A DNA stretch of 64,000 nt, from contig QCXZ01000064.1 in NCBI GenBank assembly GCA_025024175.1, forward strand, positions 63,447,325-63,511,324, read 5' to 3'. Shown piece after piece: positions 10,019 through 21,281 of the stretch. Position numbers and translations under genes: made by a program. This stretch comes from Rhyzopertha dominica. Taxonomy: Eukaryota; Arthropoda; Insecta; Coleoptera; Bostrichidae. The notes beneath the pieces are model-generated. The model ran no database searches. It was not told the DNA's origin and was given only the letters and a program-made list of their open reading frames with translations. Positions within the stretch are counted from its first letter, which is position 1. Every line of letters starts with the position of its first letter.

Positions 10019-10885
10019 TGTATTCAAATGATGAAAAAACAGATATGATTTTGATTTATGGTGAATGCAAGAAAAATGCTTCCGCTGCTGCCCGCTTATA
10101 CAGACAACGTTTCCCAAATAGACGAGCTCCTGCCGATACAACAGGCCCTGATAATGAAATTAAAGTATTGGAAATAATTGAAGAAAATCCTCATATTAGT
10201 CAAAGGGCAGTGTCAAGAGCAACCGGTATTAGTCTGTCTTCAGTACACTGAATAATTAAAGGCAATAAATTTCATCCTTATCTCTTGCAATTGCATTAAA
10301 GGAGACAGATTATCCTAAATTTGAATGTGAGCTTTTATGACAACATTTGCTTCTCAGACGAAGCAAGATTTTCTAATAATAGTGGAGTTAACAAATATAA
10401 CATGCATTATTATGCGCAAGAAAATCCACGTTGGATTCGAGAAGGACATTTTCAAACTATCTACTCGACGGTGCGGAATATTGGGGAATCAAATTGTTGT
10501 TCTAAAATTTTTAAGAAACATTTTACCGGTACTTCTTCCAAAATGTAAATTTACAAGTAAGACAAGATCTATGGTTCCAACAAGATGGGGCAAGAAATCA
10601 TCTTGATTTGGTTTTGCCTAACCGATGGATAGGAAAAGGTTCAATTAATCCTTGGCCACCGAGAAGCCCGGACCTTACTCCTTTGGATTTTTTCTGTGGG
10701 GAATGATAAAAGAGCAAGTATGCTAAACACAAATTGAAAGTGTAGAACATTTAGAAAATAAAATACGTGATGCCTGTAGATCCATCACTCCAGAAATGTT
10801 AATGCATGTTAAAAGATCGTTTTGGGCACGAATTCAAGCTTGTGAAAACAGCGGAGGGCGACATTTTGAGCATTTATTACATTAA
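10019..10885 (+). pseudogene. Degenerate DDE/D transposase (DUF4817-type)
   Basis: The N-terminal part is intact from Met at 10018 (MYSNDEKTDMILIYGECKKN, then AARLYRQRFPNRR and ISQRAVSRATGISLSSVH), a helix-turn-helix DNA-binding segment. A deletion follows the stop near 10250 and removes most of the stretch before the catalytic domain. Catalytic motifs then appear across frameshifts: ICFSDEARFSNN (about 10345, first Asp), NMHYYAQENPRWIRE (about 10400), WFQQDGARNH (about 10570, second Asp), and WPPRSPDLTPLDFF (about 10653, third Asp). The C-terminus, SFWARIQACENSGGRHFEHL (to 10878), is the family's usual ending. Premature stops and shifts make it non-functional. Confidence 0.9.
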
Positions 10886-11046
10886 TGTTATTGAATAAAC
10901 ATTTTTCAAAAATAAAATTTGTTTTACAATACCGAATTTACTTAAAGCAAATGATTGAAGTTGACGTCAAAATTTACGAATTCATACAGCTCTCTACGTT
11001 TTATATTTTTTAAGACGATGAACAATTATCAATGTTACCTCTGCAA

Positions 11047-11092
11047 ATGTATTTTGGGTTGCATTTTTAATTTCGTCAGAGCCATTATCATT
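11047..11092 (-). repeat. Right terminal inverted repeat core
   Basis: Inverted partner of 9861-9906, with four mismatches in 46 bp. Confidence 0.9.
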
Positions 11093-11100
11093 TTTTGGCT

Positions 11101-11270
11101 AACCTTTTCTTCAGCTACCTGGAAATAATCTAAAAAATACAAATGAATTTCCGATATTGTGGTATAGATTTTTTGATATCAATAATTGGACACATAAATT
11201 GAATCCTTATATGTCAATAAATTTCACTTTTGAAATGGATTGCTTTTTCTATATTTAATAATATCAAGAA
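11101..11270. repeat. Dispersed repeat, copy A
   Basis: Starts AACCTTTTCTTCAGCTACCT. It aligns with 46927-47115 in the same orientation: about 55 bp of strong similarity around ACAAATGAATTTCC, then a gapped match through TATCAATAAT and a later TCAATAA block. It is not recognised as part of a known element. It lies directly outside the right end of the 9.85-kb transposon. Confidence 0.6.
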
Positions 11271-11328
11271 AGAATGATAAAATCACACGTTTGTTTTTAC
11301 TGTTAATTTAGTCATACTTGTTAAGCCA

Positions 11329-11358
11329 CTGAAGACGACTGCTTGGCGGTTGAAATGC
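11329..11358 (+). other. Hammerhead-like hairpin motif, locus 2
   Basis: CTGAAGA (11329-11335), one base C, stem GACTGC (11337-11342), loop TTG, stem GCGGTT (11346-11351), GAAA (11352-11355), TGC. All six stem positions pair, two of them as G-U. The layout is the same as locus 1, including the single extra base. The element carrying it is otherwise unrecognisable. Confidence 0.4.
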
Positions 11359-11359
11359 T

Positions 11360-12395
11360 GTGTTATTATTTAATAACTTCCAAAAAACTCTACTATTCAT
11401 TATTGAATAGAATGTTCTACAGTATTTTAAATACGTTTAACTTGCCCGGTTAGTTGTGTAATGAAAATAATACATTGTCCTTGAATTAATCTTATAATTT
11501 TTGTTCTTATGTGGGAACATACGGTAGAACTGTTTTGTTTATACAATATTCTTGCGCATGGTGTTCCATTTAAAAGAGTAAGCCTTAAAATCGTCACTTA
11601 TTTGGGTGAGTATGTCTAAGGATACTATTAAAAAGTGTACCTGGTAACAAAAAGGAGTTACAAAGCAACCAAATCAAGTATTATATAATATAACGCTCAT
11701 TGTGGGCATACAAATTAATCGCAAAACACTAAACGGCACCGTACGCAGCCGATTGAAAAATATTAGATTCGCACTCCATTTTGGTGTAAAGCATGGCGTG
11801 GCCGTGTAATATGGGCGATTTTATATATGAACCGTGCTCCGTGATGGTGCGCTTAAATTGCGGCGGAGCATCCATTATCTCTGCCGGTCGTGAAATTTAA
11901 AACACCCATTNTTCACGACGNAGGTTTGAATAGGGCGGCAGTTTGTAATATCGGAATTCAATAATGCAGCTGGAATTAATCATTAATAGATGCATACTTT
12001 AAGCCACATTCCTGTTTGAGGAAATATTCGCAGATTGGAGCGGAGCGCCCGCCGTCTGAAATGCTGAATATCTATTAGTACGGAATGATAGATGACTTCT
12101 CTCCGCCGCGCCGAGACGAGAACCACCAAAAGTGAGATATGCAAAGTATAAAATATAGATCTCGTTGAAATAGTTCCAACGCATAATGGCACCGAGAAAA
12201 CCCTCAAGTCTGGTTTGTCTTTAATTTATTAAGGCGGACGAGCTCGGAATATTGATGAAAGTTTGATACTCTACGCGTTCGCGCTCCCAATGGATGGAAT
12301 CTGCATCCGGCGGTTTGTTTATTCCTCTCGAATACGTACGCTTCAAATACATTCGGGAAGTTTGCCTAGCAGTTAGACAGGTTCTCAATTTAACA
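11360..12395. other. No gene seen; GC-richer island at 11.75-12.36 kb
   Basis: No coding homology. The overlapping short minus-strand frames at 11983-12207 are unlike any family I know. Two single N bases near 11911 and 11921. The sharp composition contrast with the AT-rich surroundings could mark conserved noncoding sequence, but this is only inference. Confidence 0.5.
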
Positions 12396-12399
12396 CTGT

Positions 12400-12802
12400 A
12401 TGTTGTTCCGAAACATATTTGGAGTACCTACATTTGGTGAAGAAATATTTTCCTCAAAATATCCTGCACTCAACCTACCACAAGGTGCTGTAGTCCGAGC
12501 ACCCGTTGCAAAATTCTATTAATAACTGTTGATCTGGAAATTTCGATACGATCATGTTCAGTTAACTGAGGCAATGCGATTGCAAATAGTAAAGTGAATG
12601 AAAATTATCACCAGTCACGAGGAAAATGGAGACACCTTTTTGATGATGAGCCTTTTGACCCCCCCTTTTCGTTAAAAAAATGCCACATGCACCTATATCT
12701 CTGAAACGAGAGCTCGGAGTTGAAAAAATTCCAGATTTTCAGAAAAATCGGTCGAGCAGAACCTGAAATATCCTGCCGTTTCCATCCTTTGTAGCGACCC
12801 TG
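12400..12802 (-). pseudogene. 5' end of a Tc1/mariner-superfamily element: inverted repeat, leader and transposase N-terminus
   Basis: On the minus strand the element opens with CAGGGTCGCTACAAAGGATG at 12802, next to TA at 12803-12804. About 200 bp of leader follows, then ALPQLTEHDRIEI (about 12540-12580) and SRSTVINRILQRVLG, the characteristic N-terminus of a group of arthropod transposases (ALPQLTExDRIxI...ISxSTVxR). In that family the frame starts ATG-GCA-TTG-CCT; here ATG has become ATC, so the start codon itself is lost. Roughly 30 residues between the two motifs are missing, and the element fades out below 12400 with no catalytic domain. The terminal repeat fits the superfamily; the N-terminal match is from recall of the family and was not searched. 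Confidence 0.65.
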
Positions 12803-12804
12803 TA

Positions 12805-15800
12805 TATAGAGATAATATAATAACCTGTTGAGTGGCTACTCTTGTAAACAGCTGTCGGTATCATTTTAGTCCAAATGCAATGTTTTTTTCTTATAAATTG
12901 TTATGTACTTCAAAAACGTATTTTGTTTCAAAATGAACTCGATCACTGGTCTTGTGAAAACACCTTCTAATATTAGGTGCCCAAGTAACGTATATAAGAT
13001 TCAGCTTTTATATACCATAACGAAAGTACAGTTACAATTTATTAAAGTTAAGAGTGCCTGACAATGGATTGGCTGAATTACTTTGTCCTTGCAGCAGTTT
13101 TCTTTGTTGCGTTGGACGACTTCACTGAATAAAGTAAGAATTTTCTGCGTCGCAATTCTTTCTGTCGTGCAGGCCTTTCATTTAAAAGTTTCACCCCCAT
13201 TTTACCCCAATTCATTATGCATAGTACCTGTATAAACCGTTAGCATATCACTGCATAAAAGATGCGCTACACAAGGCTCATCTCCCGCTAATAACTCGGC
13301 AGTGCAATTTTACTGCAGACGCTGCAGCGTATCAGGAAATTAGGTGTTCCATTTTCACGGGAACATAGTATCTCCTTTGCATTTATAATATAGCAGATGT
13401 CGAAATGTGCACCTTCCACAGATATATATTAGATATTCGATGTGTTTGGTATGCGTTACTTGAATAGTCCCAATTTCGCATATTATATTACGCGAATAAA
13501 ACTTTATTGTAATGCTTCGACTTCTTAACAAAGAAATTCAGTCGAATTCATAGTCTTATCCGAATATAAAGGAACGCGGGAGGAGAGAGCTGAAATATTG
13601 GGATACAACCAAAGTATTCAAACTACGTGAACAAGATCTTCAGGATTCAATTTAGTTAATAGAACAGTATAAGGAGTAAGGGTAAAATATAAGTACGATA
13701 TAAAAGCTATGTAGGCATATGACATTATTATTCATATTTCTAATTCAAGTTGATTTAGCCTAGTTTTTAAGGCATTCAATTTCAACTGCACGTCGCGTAC
13801 TGCAATATTAAAAATTCAGCTTTGACGCCATTGACCATTCTGTACTAGTTGATAAAGTTCAGAACAACAGCAGTTTCCAAGTTTTAAAAAACGGTCCAAA
13901 ACTGAATTCTCTTTACATTTAAATTTTTCTGCATAAATTCCACATGCAAAAGAATATCCACAGCTAAGCACAGCTATAGTTACCGAACCTTAAATATTAA
14001 CCAAGGTTTACATATTATCATTAAACGTGAAAGATAAGCGAATAACCAATTGAATTAATTTGTTAAACAATCATATTTGAATCTGGCCTGAAATTTTTCA
14101 TCCATCCTCGCAAATACTCACTCCAATATAAATAAAAACAAAGTGTATAAATCTTCATTTAGTATCGAACTAATCGGAAGTAATATTGCCCAAAAAGAAT
14201 TGCTTCCTCTAGCTGCTTCTCGCCATAGTGTAAACAATTTTCCAACGCAGCTTTTATGAACACATTAAGCCAACAATTATTGGGATCACTTTGGCCATAA
14301 ATTGAGGCAGCGTTCAAAGCCAGCAGCAGCTGTGTATCTTACACAGTATAAAATGAACATCCCTTTTTAATCTCCGCCGGCGTTACATTACGTCGATTAT
14401 AATGGCTTGGCAATTTATGGTAGCGATTCCTGCAGGCTTCGGTATGCATTACAAAATACAGATAACACAGATTCTGAGCTTTAGGGGCTTAGCGCTGGTG
14501 CCGGCTAGAACCAGGCTTTGATTGGCCATCGCGCCGTGTGACGGGATTACGGGGTCGTGCGTTTGCCGGGAAAGCTTTCAAACCAAAATCAGAATTCATC
14601 GTTGTGCCATAAACCGACCGAAACAACAAGCCGATGATGGTGGTCACTGAGTCGATAAAGAAGCCAACTATGTGGAAGCAACAAATATCACGACAGAACA
14701 CTCTTAAATAATCAGTTAATTTACTAGCTAGCTTCTGTTTTGGCTTCTTTCTTTGATATTTTGACCTTATGCTCAATTTTAAAGGGTATACAAAACAATT
14801 ATAAAGCAAGGTAACATTAAATTTTTTTCAAGTACAATATTTACAATATTTCTTGTAATCCTACTGNCGTAGAAACACTGATTGTAGTTTTAAAAAGCAA
14901 AAATTTTACATACAGAAAAATATCTGGTAAGAAAAGTTATAGAAATTTGTAGGAATACTAATAATTTTAATAGAGATTGTGGAAATTATGAGTTGAGTAA
15001 GGTTATTTTGTAGTTATCTGTTATCAAGTAGTTGGTGTATATCAAGTAGGTCAGATTAATAATTACACGAAAAATTACAGTTTTCCCATCAAAGATAGCG
15101 TTCCATTCCACACTTGTTGCTCATTACGGTGCAGCTAAGGCTGAAAACTATTCCCTCCCTTAGCGTTANTTAAATTGACTTGGCATCTCAGCACAAAAGC
15201 AGACATCCATTGTATGTCCAAAGTGTTGCTCGTTGTAAGATTAGAGCTCGTCAGTAAGGACGCCGCCATTGTGCAGAAAATTTATAACGAAGTTTGCAGC
15301 GTAATGGATGACTCTAATGCTTACTGAGCCAACGAACTCTTTATATCTCCGTGCGCGATGTGTTTGTTTTGCAAAGTTAGATCGAACTTTTATTACATCA
15401 CGGCATAACTTCAGCGAAGGTAAGATCTTTTAAATTTGTTTTGAAAGACAGCAAAGTTGCGTTATTAAACATGGCACGTATCGTGCATAGTTGATGCATT
15501 CCTGATTAATACAGTGTGGAAAGATCGAACTTGCTTTACATAATTTATATATCAATCAGTTACTCATAATAACAAAGCTTCCTCTGACATGTTTAAATAT
15601 AAAGTGATGAGGTAAAAATTGCTCACTTTAGACGTCTTAGAAAGAAAGTAAATCAATGGGATAATAAATAACAAAAATGTCGACTAGTATTAATAGGCAA
15701 AAAGTTACCATCTGTAGATGTCAACTAACGTTTATGGGTTATTTTTAAGCTTGTTTCCGTAATGGTTTGTTCACTACAAATCTACAATTTTTGGTTCCAT

Positions 15801-18800
15801 CAATTTTATTATTATTCTTCAGAATCCTGTTTTACCTATAGTTGATTCTCCTTTTTTTTTAGTTTTCCGTATATCTCTATCACGTCTCTTCTCATATCGT
15901 TACTTATCTAAGAAAGTTTTCTTTCTTTCAACATCTTTACGGGTTCTAAAGCTTCTGTGTAGTCGTTAAATTTATACAAAATATTTCATACTCGTTTTTA
16001 ATACTGCCCAGATTTTTTTACAGATATATCTACAAATACATATAGATAGACCTGTTAAAACATATCATGTGGAATTGAGAATGACTTTTTTTTCATAGTT
16101 AATGACAAGCGAAATTTCGCAAAACGTCACTAATTGGTATTCGTATCAACCAACCACGAATATATCTTCCCTTGTTGAGCAAGTGACCCCAAAAGTTTTA
16201 TGTTCCGATATAGATAAATGTACGAAATGGGGGTTACTTTACGGTGCCGCGGATAATAGCAACGGCGCCAGCAAATTTCTGCCTCAAATAGCTAGCGGAA
16301 TTACGAAAGTCATAAAATTCGGCAATGAGGTGCTGTTCACATTGCATATTCAATGACAAAAATATCTATTAGCGAAAAGGTTTACGAGCCCCAGAAGGTG
16401 GATGTGGTCGTATTACTGAAACATGATCGTAAAATCTACATATCATTTTCTGTGATTTCGTGAATAACAAGGAAAACGTTTGTTAGTATGGACATTTAGA
16501 AAGTAGCAAAATTCCGTGGTCTTTACCGAGTTTTCCATAGCTATAGTATACAGTTTTTTGTAAAATGGAGCATGAGTTCCTGTGAGCTGACAGATCGGTC
16601 GTTATCTGTTACCAAGATCAATAATCAATCAATCCATTTAGTATAGCTATCATTAATAATAAAATATGTTATGCCTTCAAAGCACATATTGTTTTCCAAA
16701 TAATAGATTTACAGAATACTACGTTTATAACGAAAAATAGGGACAAATGGGGTTTTAAAGCGTAAAGTAAGATATACACAACCAGAATAAGCATTAGTTC
16801 GTTACAAAGACAAAAATTTTCAAGCAACAGTTATTAATTGAAATAAAGAAGGACTAGTCGATATTAAATAGTTCCGCTAAAGTATAATCAGGGCTCGTTG
16901 TTGTGTTACAGATAATTAACGGCAGCGGCAGCGTTCGAATAATATTGCATTTCATACGTCTATGTTATGCAGGTAATCGTATTACTTGAAATACTACTGG
17001 CGAGTAATTATAAAATGCATTTACCGTGTTTACGTTTTCATATTGGTCTGTGCCACTTCTGTTTGAATTGTTTGTATAATAAAACACGCATCTGAGAGGC
17101 AAAAACTGAATTCCGCTTTTTATCCGGGTAGCGTACGGAACATAAACGTTCAGTTGTTTTTGCTCAACGCCAGTAAAAAAGGTCCTTCTATTAGAAGCAC
17201 GAACGCTCAGGTATTAACGCACAGTGAACTGACGCTTAAGGGATAAAAGTTAGTGATCGGGTTTAATAAAATTCTTGTTGAAATAGGTACTAATAATAAT
17301 AATTAGTTCGTGTGGTTTGTGTCGTGATCTGATGGACAGTGCCACAAATTCGTTTGGGAATACTACGCAGTAGTACTCCACTTGAGAGCATTAAGGTAAG
17401 AATTGTATTGTATTGTACAGTATTAACTACATATATGTTAGGTAATCAACAGTGTTTTGTTTTTAGCTGAGGGTAGGTAGATATTATAAATAAATTACAG
17501 GATAATTACTCCTTTTCTGGCGTCAACCACTTCAGCAGCTCGTAATTTTTGAAATGTTTTTGACTTAATAACACTGCCTAAGACACATGAAGATGATGGT
17601 ATTTGTGCACATAATCAACTGATTCTCATTATTGTTATATCTGAAAAACCTATTATTTCCGTTATTGATTACATCAAAAGAAATTTGATTTTTTGGGACG
17701 ATAGCGTTATCTTTCATAATTTTTTGTTGTACGTCGTGTCAGATTAGATGAATAATTAGTCGAGCATTACTACACATTTAGTTTTGTAAGGTATAAGAGC
17801 TATTCATCCATAATTTAGTGAAGTAGTTATTTATTTTGACTCGAAGAAAATTTGCCCTTTTCAAGATATAAAATAACTACTAAAGCACTAAAACCATCAA
17901 CCAGTACATAGATATTTTTAAAATATCTTGGTTAGACAATTTTTTATCCAGCTACTGACTAATATTCAACCTTGGGAAATAGCTGATATTGTTTAGGTAA
18001 CATCTTCAGGAAAGGAAAAGAAAGCAACTTCAGCTTCCTCAAGGATTGTGGTCATTTTTATGTAGAAAAACATGAATTACACCACATAAAATCTTGAAAA
18101 TTGATGCTGTTTTAAGAAGAGGTTTACAAGCAATTCCTCTGACGAGCACTACTTGAGGGTTACGGTTAAATTTTACGAATTATGCATAGCATAGCTTCCT
18201 CGTTACATATAAAATGCCCTCATAATCCAAGGCGCATACCAGCCGAGCTGTTAATCCCGATGTTCCTTATTACCAGCACAGAGACGGCATGCCACGTCTA
18301 ACTGGAACATTGAGGCTTCGCCGCCGTAATTGTACATGTAATTAAAGAAGCCATATCCGATGCACTGCTAATTGTTACGTTGGAGCAAGACATTTGCAAG
18401 AGCAGTGTAATGCATAATCCGTTCTAATTTCTCATTAGGCTAATTAGAAGGTGCAAAATTTACCTGTACGCCAACCACTTGGAACGACTTAGTTAAATCC
18501 TTTGAGCAGACACAACCAGTCCTGTCTGTGCTAAATTAACCAACCCCGGCATACGTATATCCGCTTTGAATTGAGGCTGGCAAGTGACATAGTTTGCTCA
18601 ATAACGGCTACGTCAGAATTGCATTTGGGACTAAGACTACATCCACAGACACAAGTTCAAAGTTGTGCCGAACTTAACTGCATATAGTCCTGTTAGACTT
18701 AATTTATGTACATGGTTAGTAGTATAGTTGATTATACACAGCCATTGTTTTATTTTCGTAATCCTAACGTATTATTTCAACGTAAGAGGGTAGAGCTGGA

Positions 18801-18860
18801 TTAAATATTTTTGGAATACAAACATTCTATTTCAATAACGATTTATTATTCTTATAGTGG
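12805..18860. other. Six kilobases without a recognisable gene
   Basis: Mostly AT-rich unique sequence. A short open frame with a signal-peptide-like start (13064-13132, preceded by TATATAAG at 12991) and a strong splice donor at 17395/17396 are described as findings. Open frames at 14489-14809 (minus) and 16102-16356 (plus) resemble nothing known. A block at 18200-18700 is GC-richer and holds many TAAT cores. Single N at 14867 and 15169. Confidence 0.55.
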
Positions 18861-18862
18861 AA

Positions 18863-18970
18863 CAGGGTGTTCCAATATAGCGCACAAAGTTTACCGAAGT
18901 GATTCGTATACCTTTGGAGCTGTTATGAAACTGTTTCAGAGGTAATGCTCGTAGAATGGCATTGAAAATA
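18863..18970 (+). mobile_element. Solo terminal fragment of a mariner-like DNA transposon
   Basis: CAGGGTGTTCCAATATAGCG followed by CACAAAGTTTACC looks like the terminus of a Tc1/mariner-superfamily element (CAGGGTGTxCC ends). No transposase follows; the next sequence is the tail of a LINE. The call rests on one terminal motif. Confidence 0.35.
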
Positions 18971-18973
18971 GAT

Positions 18974-19800
18974 TTAATAATAATAATAATAATACGTCTT
19001 TATGAAGGCCAAGTCAACTCAACCCAACCTTTTCCATTACTACAAGCCATAATCAACAATCATAATCAACAATCAAATTATAACAATAACAAGCAGTAGT
19101 TGCACATGGTAGTGGAACAATCTTTCGAAAATCCAGAGCTACATAGCTTATACTAGACTTATTTCTATCACATAACAATAACAAACCAACCTAGGCATAT
19201 AAATTACTGCGAAAGTAACAAAATTTTCCTCAAATGCTTTCGAAATTGAGGTAACGAAAGCATTTTCAGATTTTCAGACAGACTGTTGTATATAATTACA
19301 AAGTTATACGAAAATTACCTGCGAAACAAGGTAGAACGATATCTAGGAACTGATAGTGAAGATAGATTCCTCACATTAACATTTATGTCTTCAGATCTAA
19401 AGTAAAACTTGCCTCGAAGGTATGAAGGTGAGGAGGGTACCAACATATTAAATAAAAACACTGACAAGCTATACCTATAATTATCATCTACTCTAAGCCA
19501 ACCCAGTGCCACTATTCTTTGGGACACTCTTTCATCACGGGGTATGCGATAAACGAATCTGCAACAATTATTCTCGATTTTTTGTAATCTTAACCTAGTT
19601 ATTTTATCCAGACAGGAGTAAAACAAAATGAAACCGTAATTAAGGATGGACAACACTAACATTTCACAAAGTTTCTTACGCCTTCTGAAATTTATTAAAT
19701 ATCTGCTGCAATGCAGCAGTTTCAAAACTAGATAAGCCTTCTTTACTATGCCGGCAATATGTTGTTTAAAACGAAGATCGCTTTGAAATATTAAAGTAAA
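18974..19800 (-). pseudogene. LINE 3' end: RT C-terminal region, 3' UTR and (ATT)n tail
   Basis: The open minus-strand run 19315-19725 reads MLVLSILNYGFILFYSCLD, LQKIENNCCRFVYRIPRDER and GWLRVDDNYRYSLSVFLFNM, the post-RT region of a non-LTR retrotransposon (LxxxxLNYxxxxY; LQxxxNxCxRFxxxxxRxxR). Just upstream LIFQSDLRFKQHIAGIVKKA (about 19750-19800) is the preceding block. Downstream the frame resumes after one shift as YNSLSENLKMLSLPQFRKHL and ends at a stop near 19210. The 3' UTR holds a 13-bp tandem duplication (ATCAACAATCATA type, about 19048-19073). It ends in six or so ATT units (18974-18993 on plus as TAA), a common LINE tail. The catalytic RT part is absent, so this is a short 5'-truncated copy. 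Confidence 0.85.
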
Positions 19801-20705
19801 CAGTCAGTATGCTTTCTGGCAAATGGTTTGGACAGAACAGAATAAAAATATAATGTAATTTTTTCTATGAACACGAAAAAATGGTGCATATGGAGATGAA
19901 CGTTGTTTATATAGCCCAAGTCGATTTGGACAATCAAAATAAATAAACAGCTGCTTTTTTCTGTTATCAATCACGTTTTTACTCACCAATTTTACTGTAC
20001 GTTAAACAGAGTCGCCACTTTGGCCAACCCTGGTCTATAGGAACGATATGAATAATAGAGAACCATCTTCAAACGAGGACACAACGCTGACACCGCCATG
20101 AACCGCGTCAGTTGCTGACGCTGATACGCGATAAATAATAGAGTAATCCGCGAAAATCAGTTGGCGTGCTTGCGGTTGAGCTTCGGAAATTATATATTGA
20201 TATCGCGAAATCGTGTGCCAGTTAACACCTCGGCGAGAATTATCGCCACTAAACGCTAGTTTCAGCTAGCAGACCATTAATTTATTGTTAGTATTATCAG
20301 AATTACTTGTGCACAATTGGGGCTTAAATGTGCGGCGGAGATCTGGACAAAACGGTGTAACAGCTGAGTTGAATGACAAACGACCGGTTTAGCTCCACTA
20401 AGTGCAGTGTATAGCTGGCGCAAATGTGCAATAATGCGCAGTTCACTCAAGAAGGCGTATGCTGCATCGTAATGGTAGTTTGTAAACTGTGCACATAAGG
20501 ATTAAAGCAAGCCGTCCCACCCTCGTCTCGCCGGCTTTCTTAAAACACCAAAGTAACGGTTGTAGCTCTTGAAGAGCAAGTTATTATCGCTGCATTAACA
20601 ATAAACTAAAACTGCTGCTTTATACGAGCTACCCTAGTAGCGAACTACAATCAATCCTATTATTCAACAAAGTATATAACATTTTGACCACACCACAAAT
20701 ACAGC
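19801..20705. other. No gene seen
   Basis: The minus-strand open frame 19804-19989 is not recognised. 20030-20560 is GC-richer, unique, and has no coding homology or RNA gene that I can see. Confidence 0.55.
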
Positions 20706-20709
20706 GAGT

Positions 20710-21085
20710 TTCTAGTGAAATAAATTCGAATCCGCTCAACAAGGTTTGATGGTCATATCCCCTAGAAGGATACTATCCTTCGGTTAAGTAAAACATACAT
20801 TTCAGTAGTTTCCTATGGACAGATTCGAGCTGAACAATATGTGTCTTGTATATGGGAAACTAGATAAAAACTGCATATTCCAACTTAGAGCGAACAAGGG
20901 AAAAGTATAATGTTTACAAGGTACCCAATCATCTAAACTTTCTACAATTTCTGTATATAAATCCGTAGGATTGATAGTGTTCAATATGTGACCGCAAAAG
21001 GTAAATTTGTGGTCAAAGATAACACCTGAACTCATCCACCCTGTTCAAAACCAACCATTAAGATTGGATTGATATTAACTATACA
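20710..21085 (-). pseudogene. LINE relic, RT C-terminal part (downstream half of split LINE)
   Basis: Minus strand: VIFDHKFTFCGHI (about 20990-21025) matches LGVxFDxxLxFxxHI. SYGFIYRNCRKF (about 20935), TLYFSLVRSKLEYAV (about 20890), and LESVHRKLLKCMFYL with RGYDHQTLLSGF (about 20740-20830) follow in LINE order with frameshifts. The upstream RT half of a similar LINE lies at 22560-22860 on the same strand, with a Tc1 element between. The simplest reading is one LINE split by the insertion, although about 150 residues of RT expected between the halves are missing. Confidence 0.8.
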
Positions 21086-21093
21086 AGCCCAGG

Positions 21094-21110
21094 CTCGTAA
21101 TAGTTCGGCC
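21094..21110 (+). repeat. Left outer transposon repeat
   Basis: CTCGTAATAGTTCGGCC, the candidate outer terminal repeat of the Tc1-like element. Inner copies lie at 21291 and 21321. Confidence 0.6.
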
Positions 21111-21281
21111 GGCTCGCATGTTCAGTTACATGCTTTAAAAAGTTCTGATACCAACTCAAACTGTGACAAATTGCTGCAAAACTGTTTATACTACATTAAA
21201 ACACATACCTTGAACTTACAAAAGCAAACAACTTTATTTCATTTACGTGAACGGCAATAATTACAGAACCAAAAATGTAAT

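Larger units (their letters stand above)
9847..11099 (+). mobile_element. Tc1/mariner-superfamily DNA transposon with both inverted repeats
   Basis: A 1.25-kb element with terminal inverted repeats around a degenerate transposase. It begins CAGGATGTTTCACGAATGAT, preceded by TA (9845-9846), and ends next to TA (11100-11101), fitting TA target duplication. The outer 14 bp of the left repeat have no clear match on the right, so the right tip is eroded. The sequence just outside the right end (from 11101) is a dispersed repeat also present near 46.93 kb. Confidence 0.85.

Noticed and set aside
14489..14809. 106-codon minus-strand open frame
   Set aside because: No recognisable domain, ends in a low-complexity Arg/Pro/Gly stretch in GC-richer sequence, and lacks splice or promoter context.
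16102..16356. 84-codon plus-strand frame MTSEISQNVTNWY...
   Set aside because: No domain, no splice context and no homology recalled; chance frame likely.
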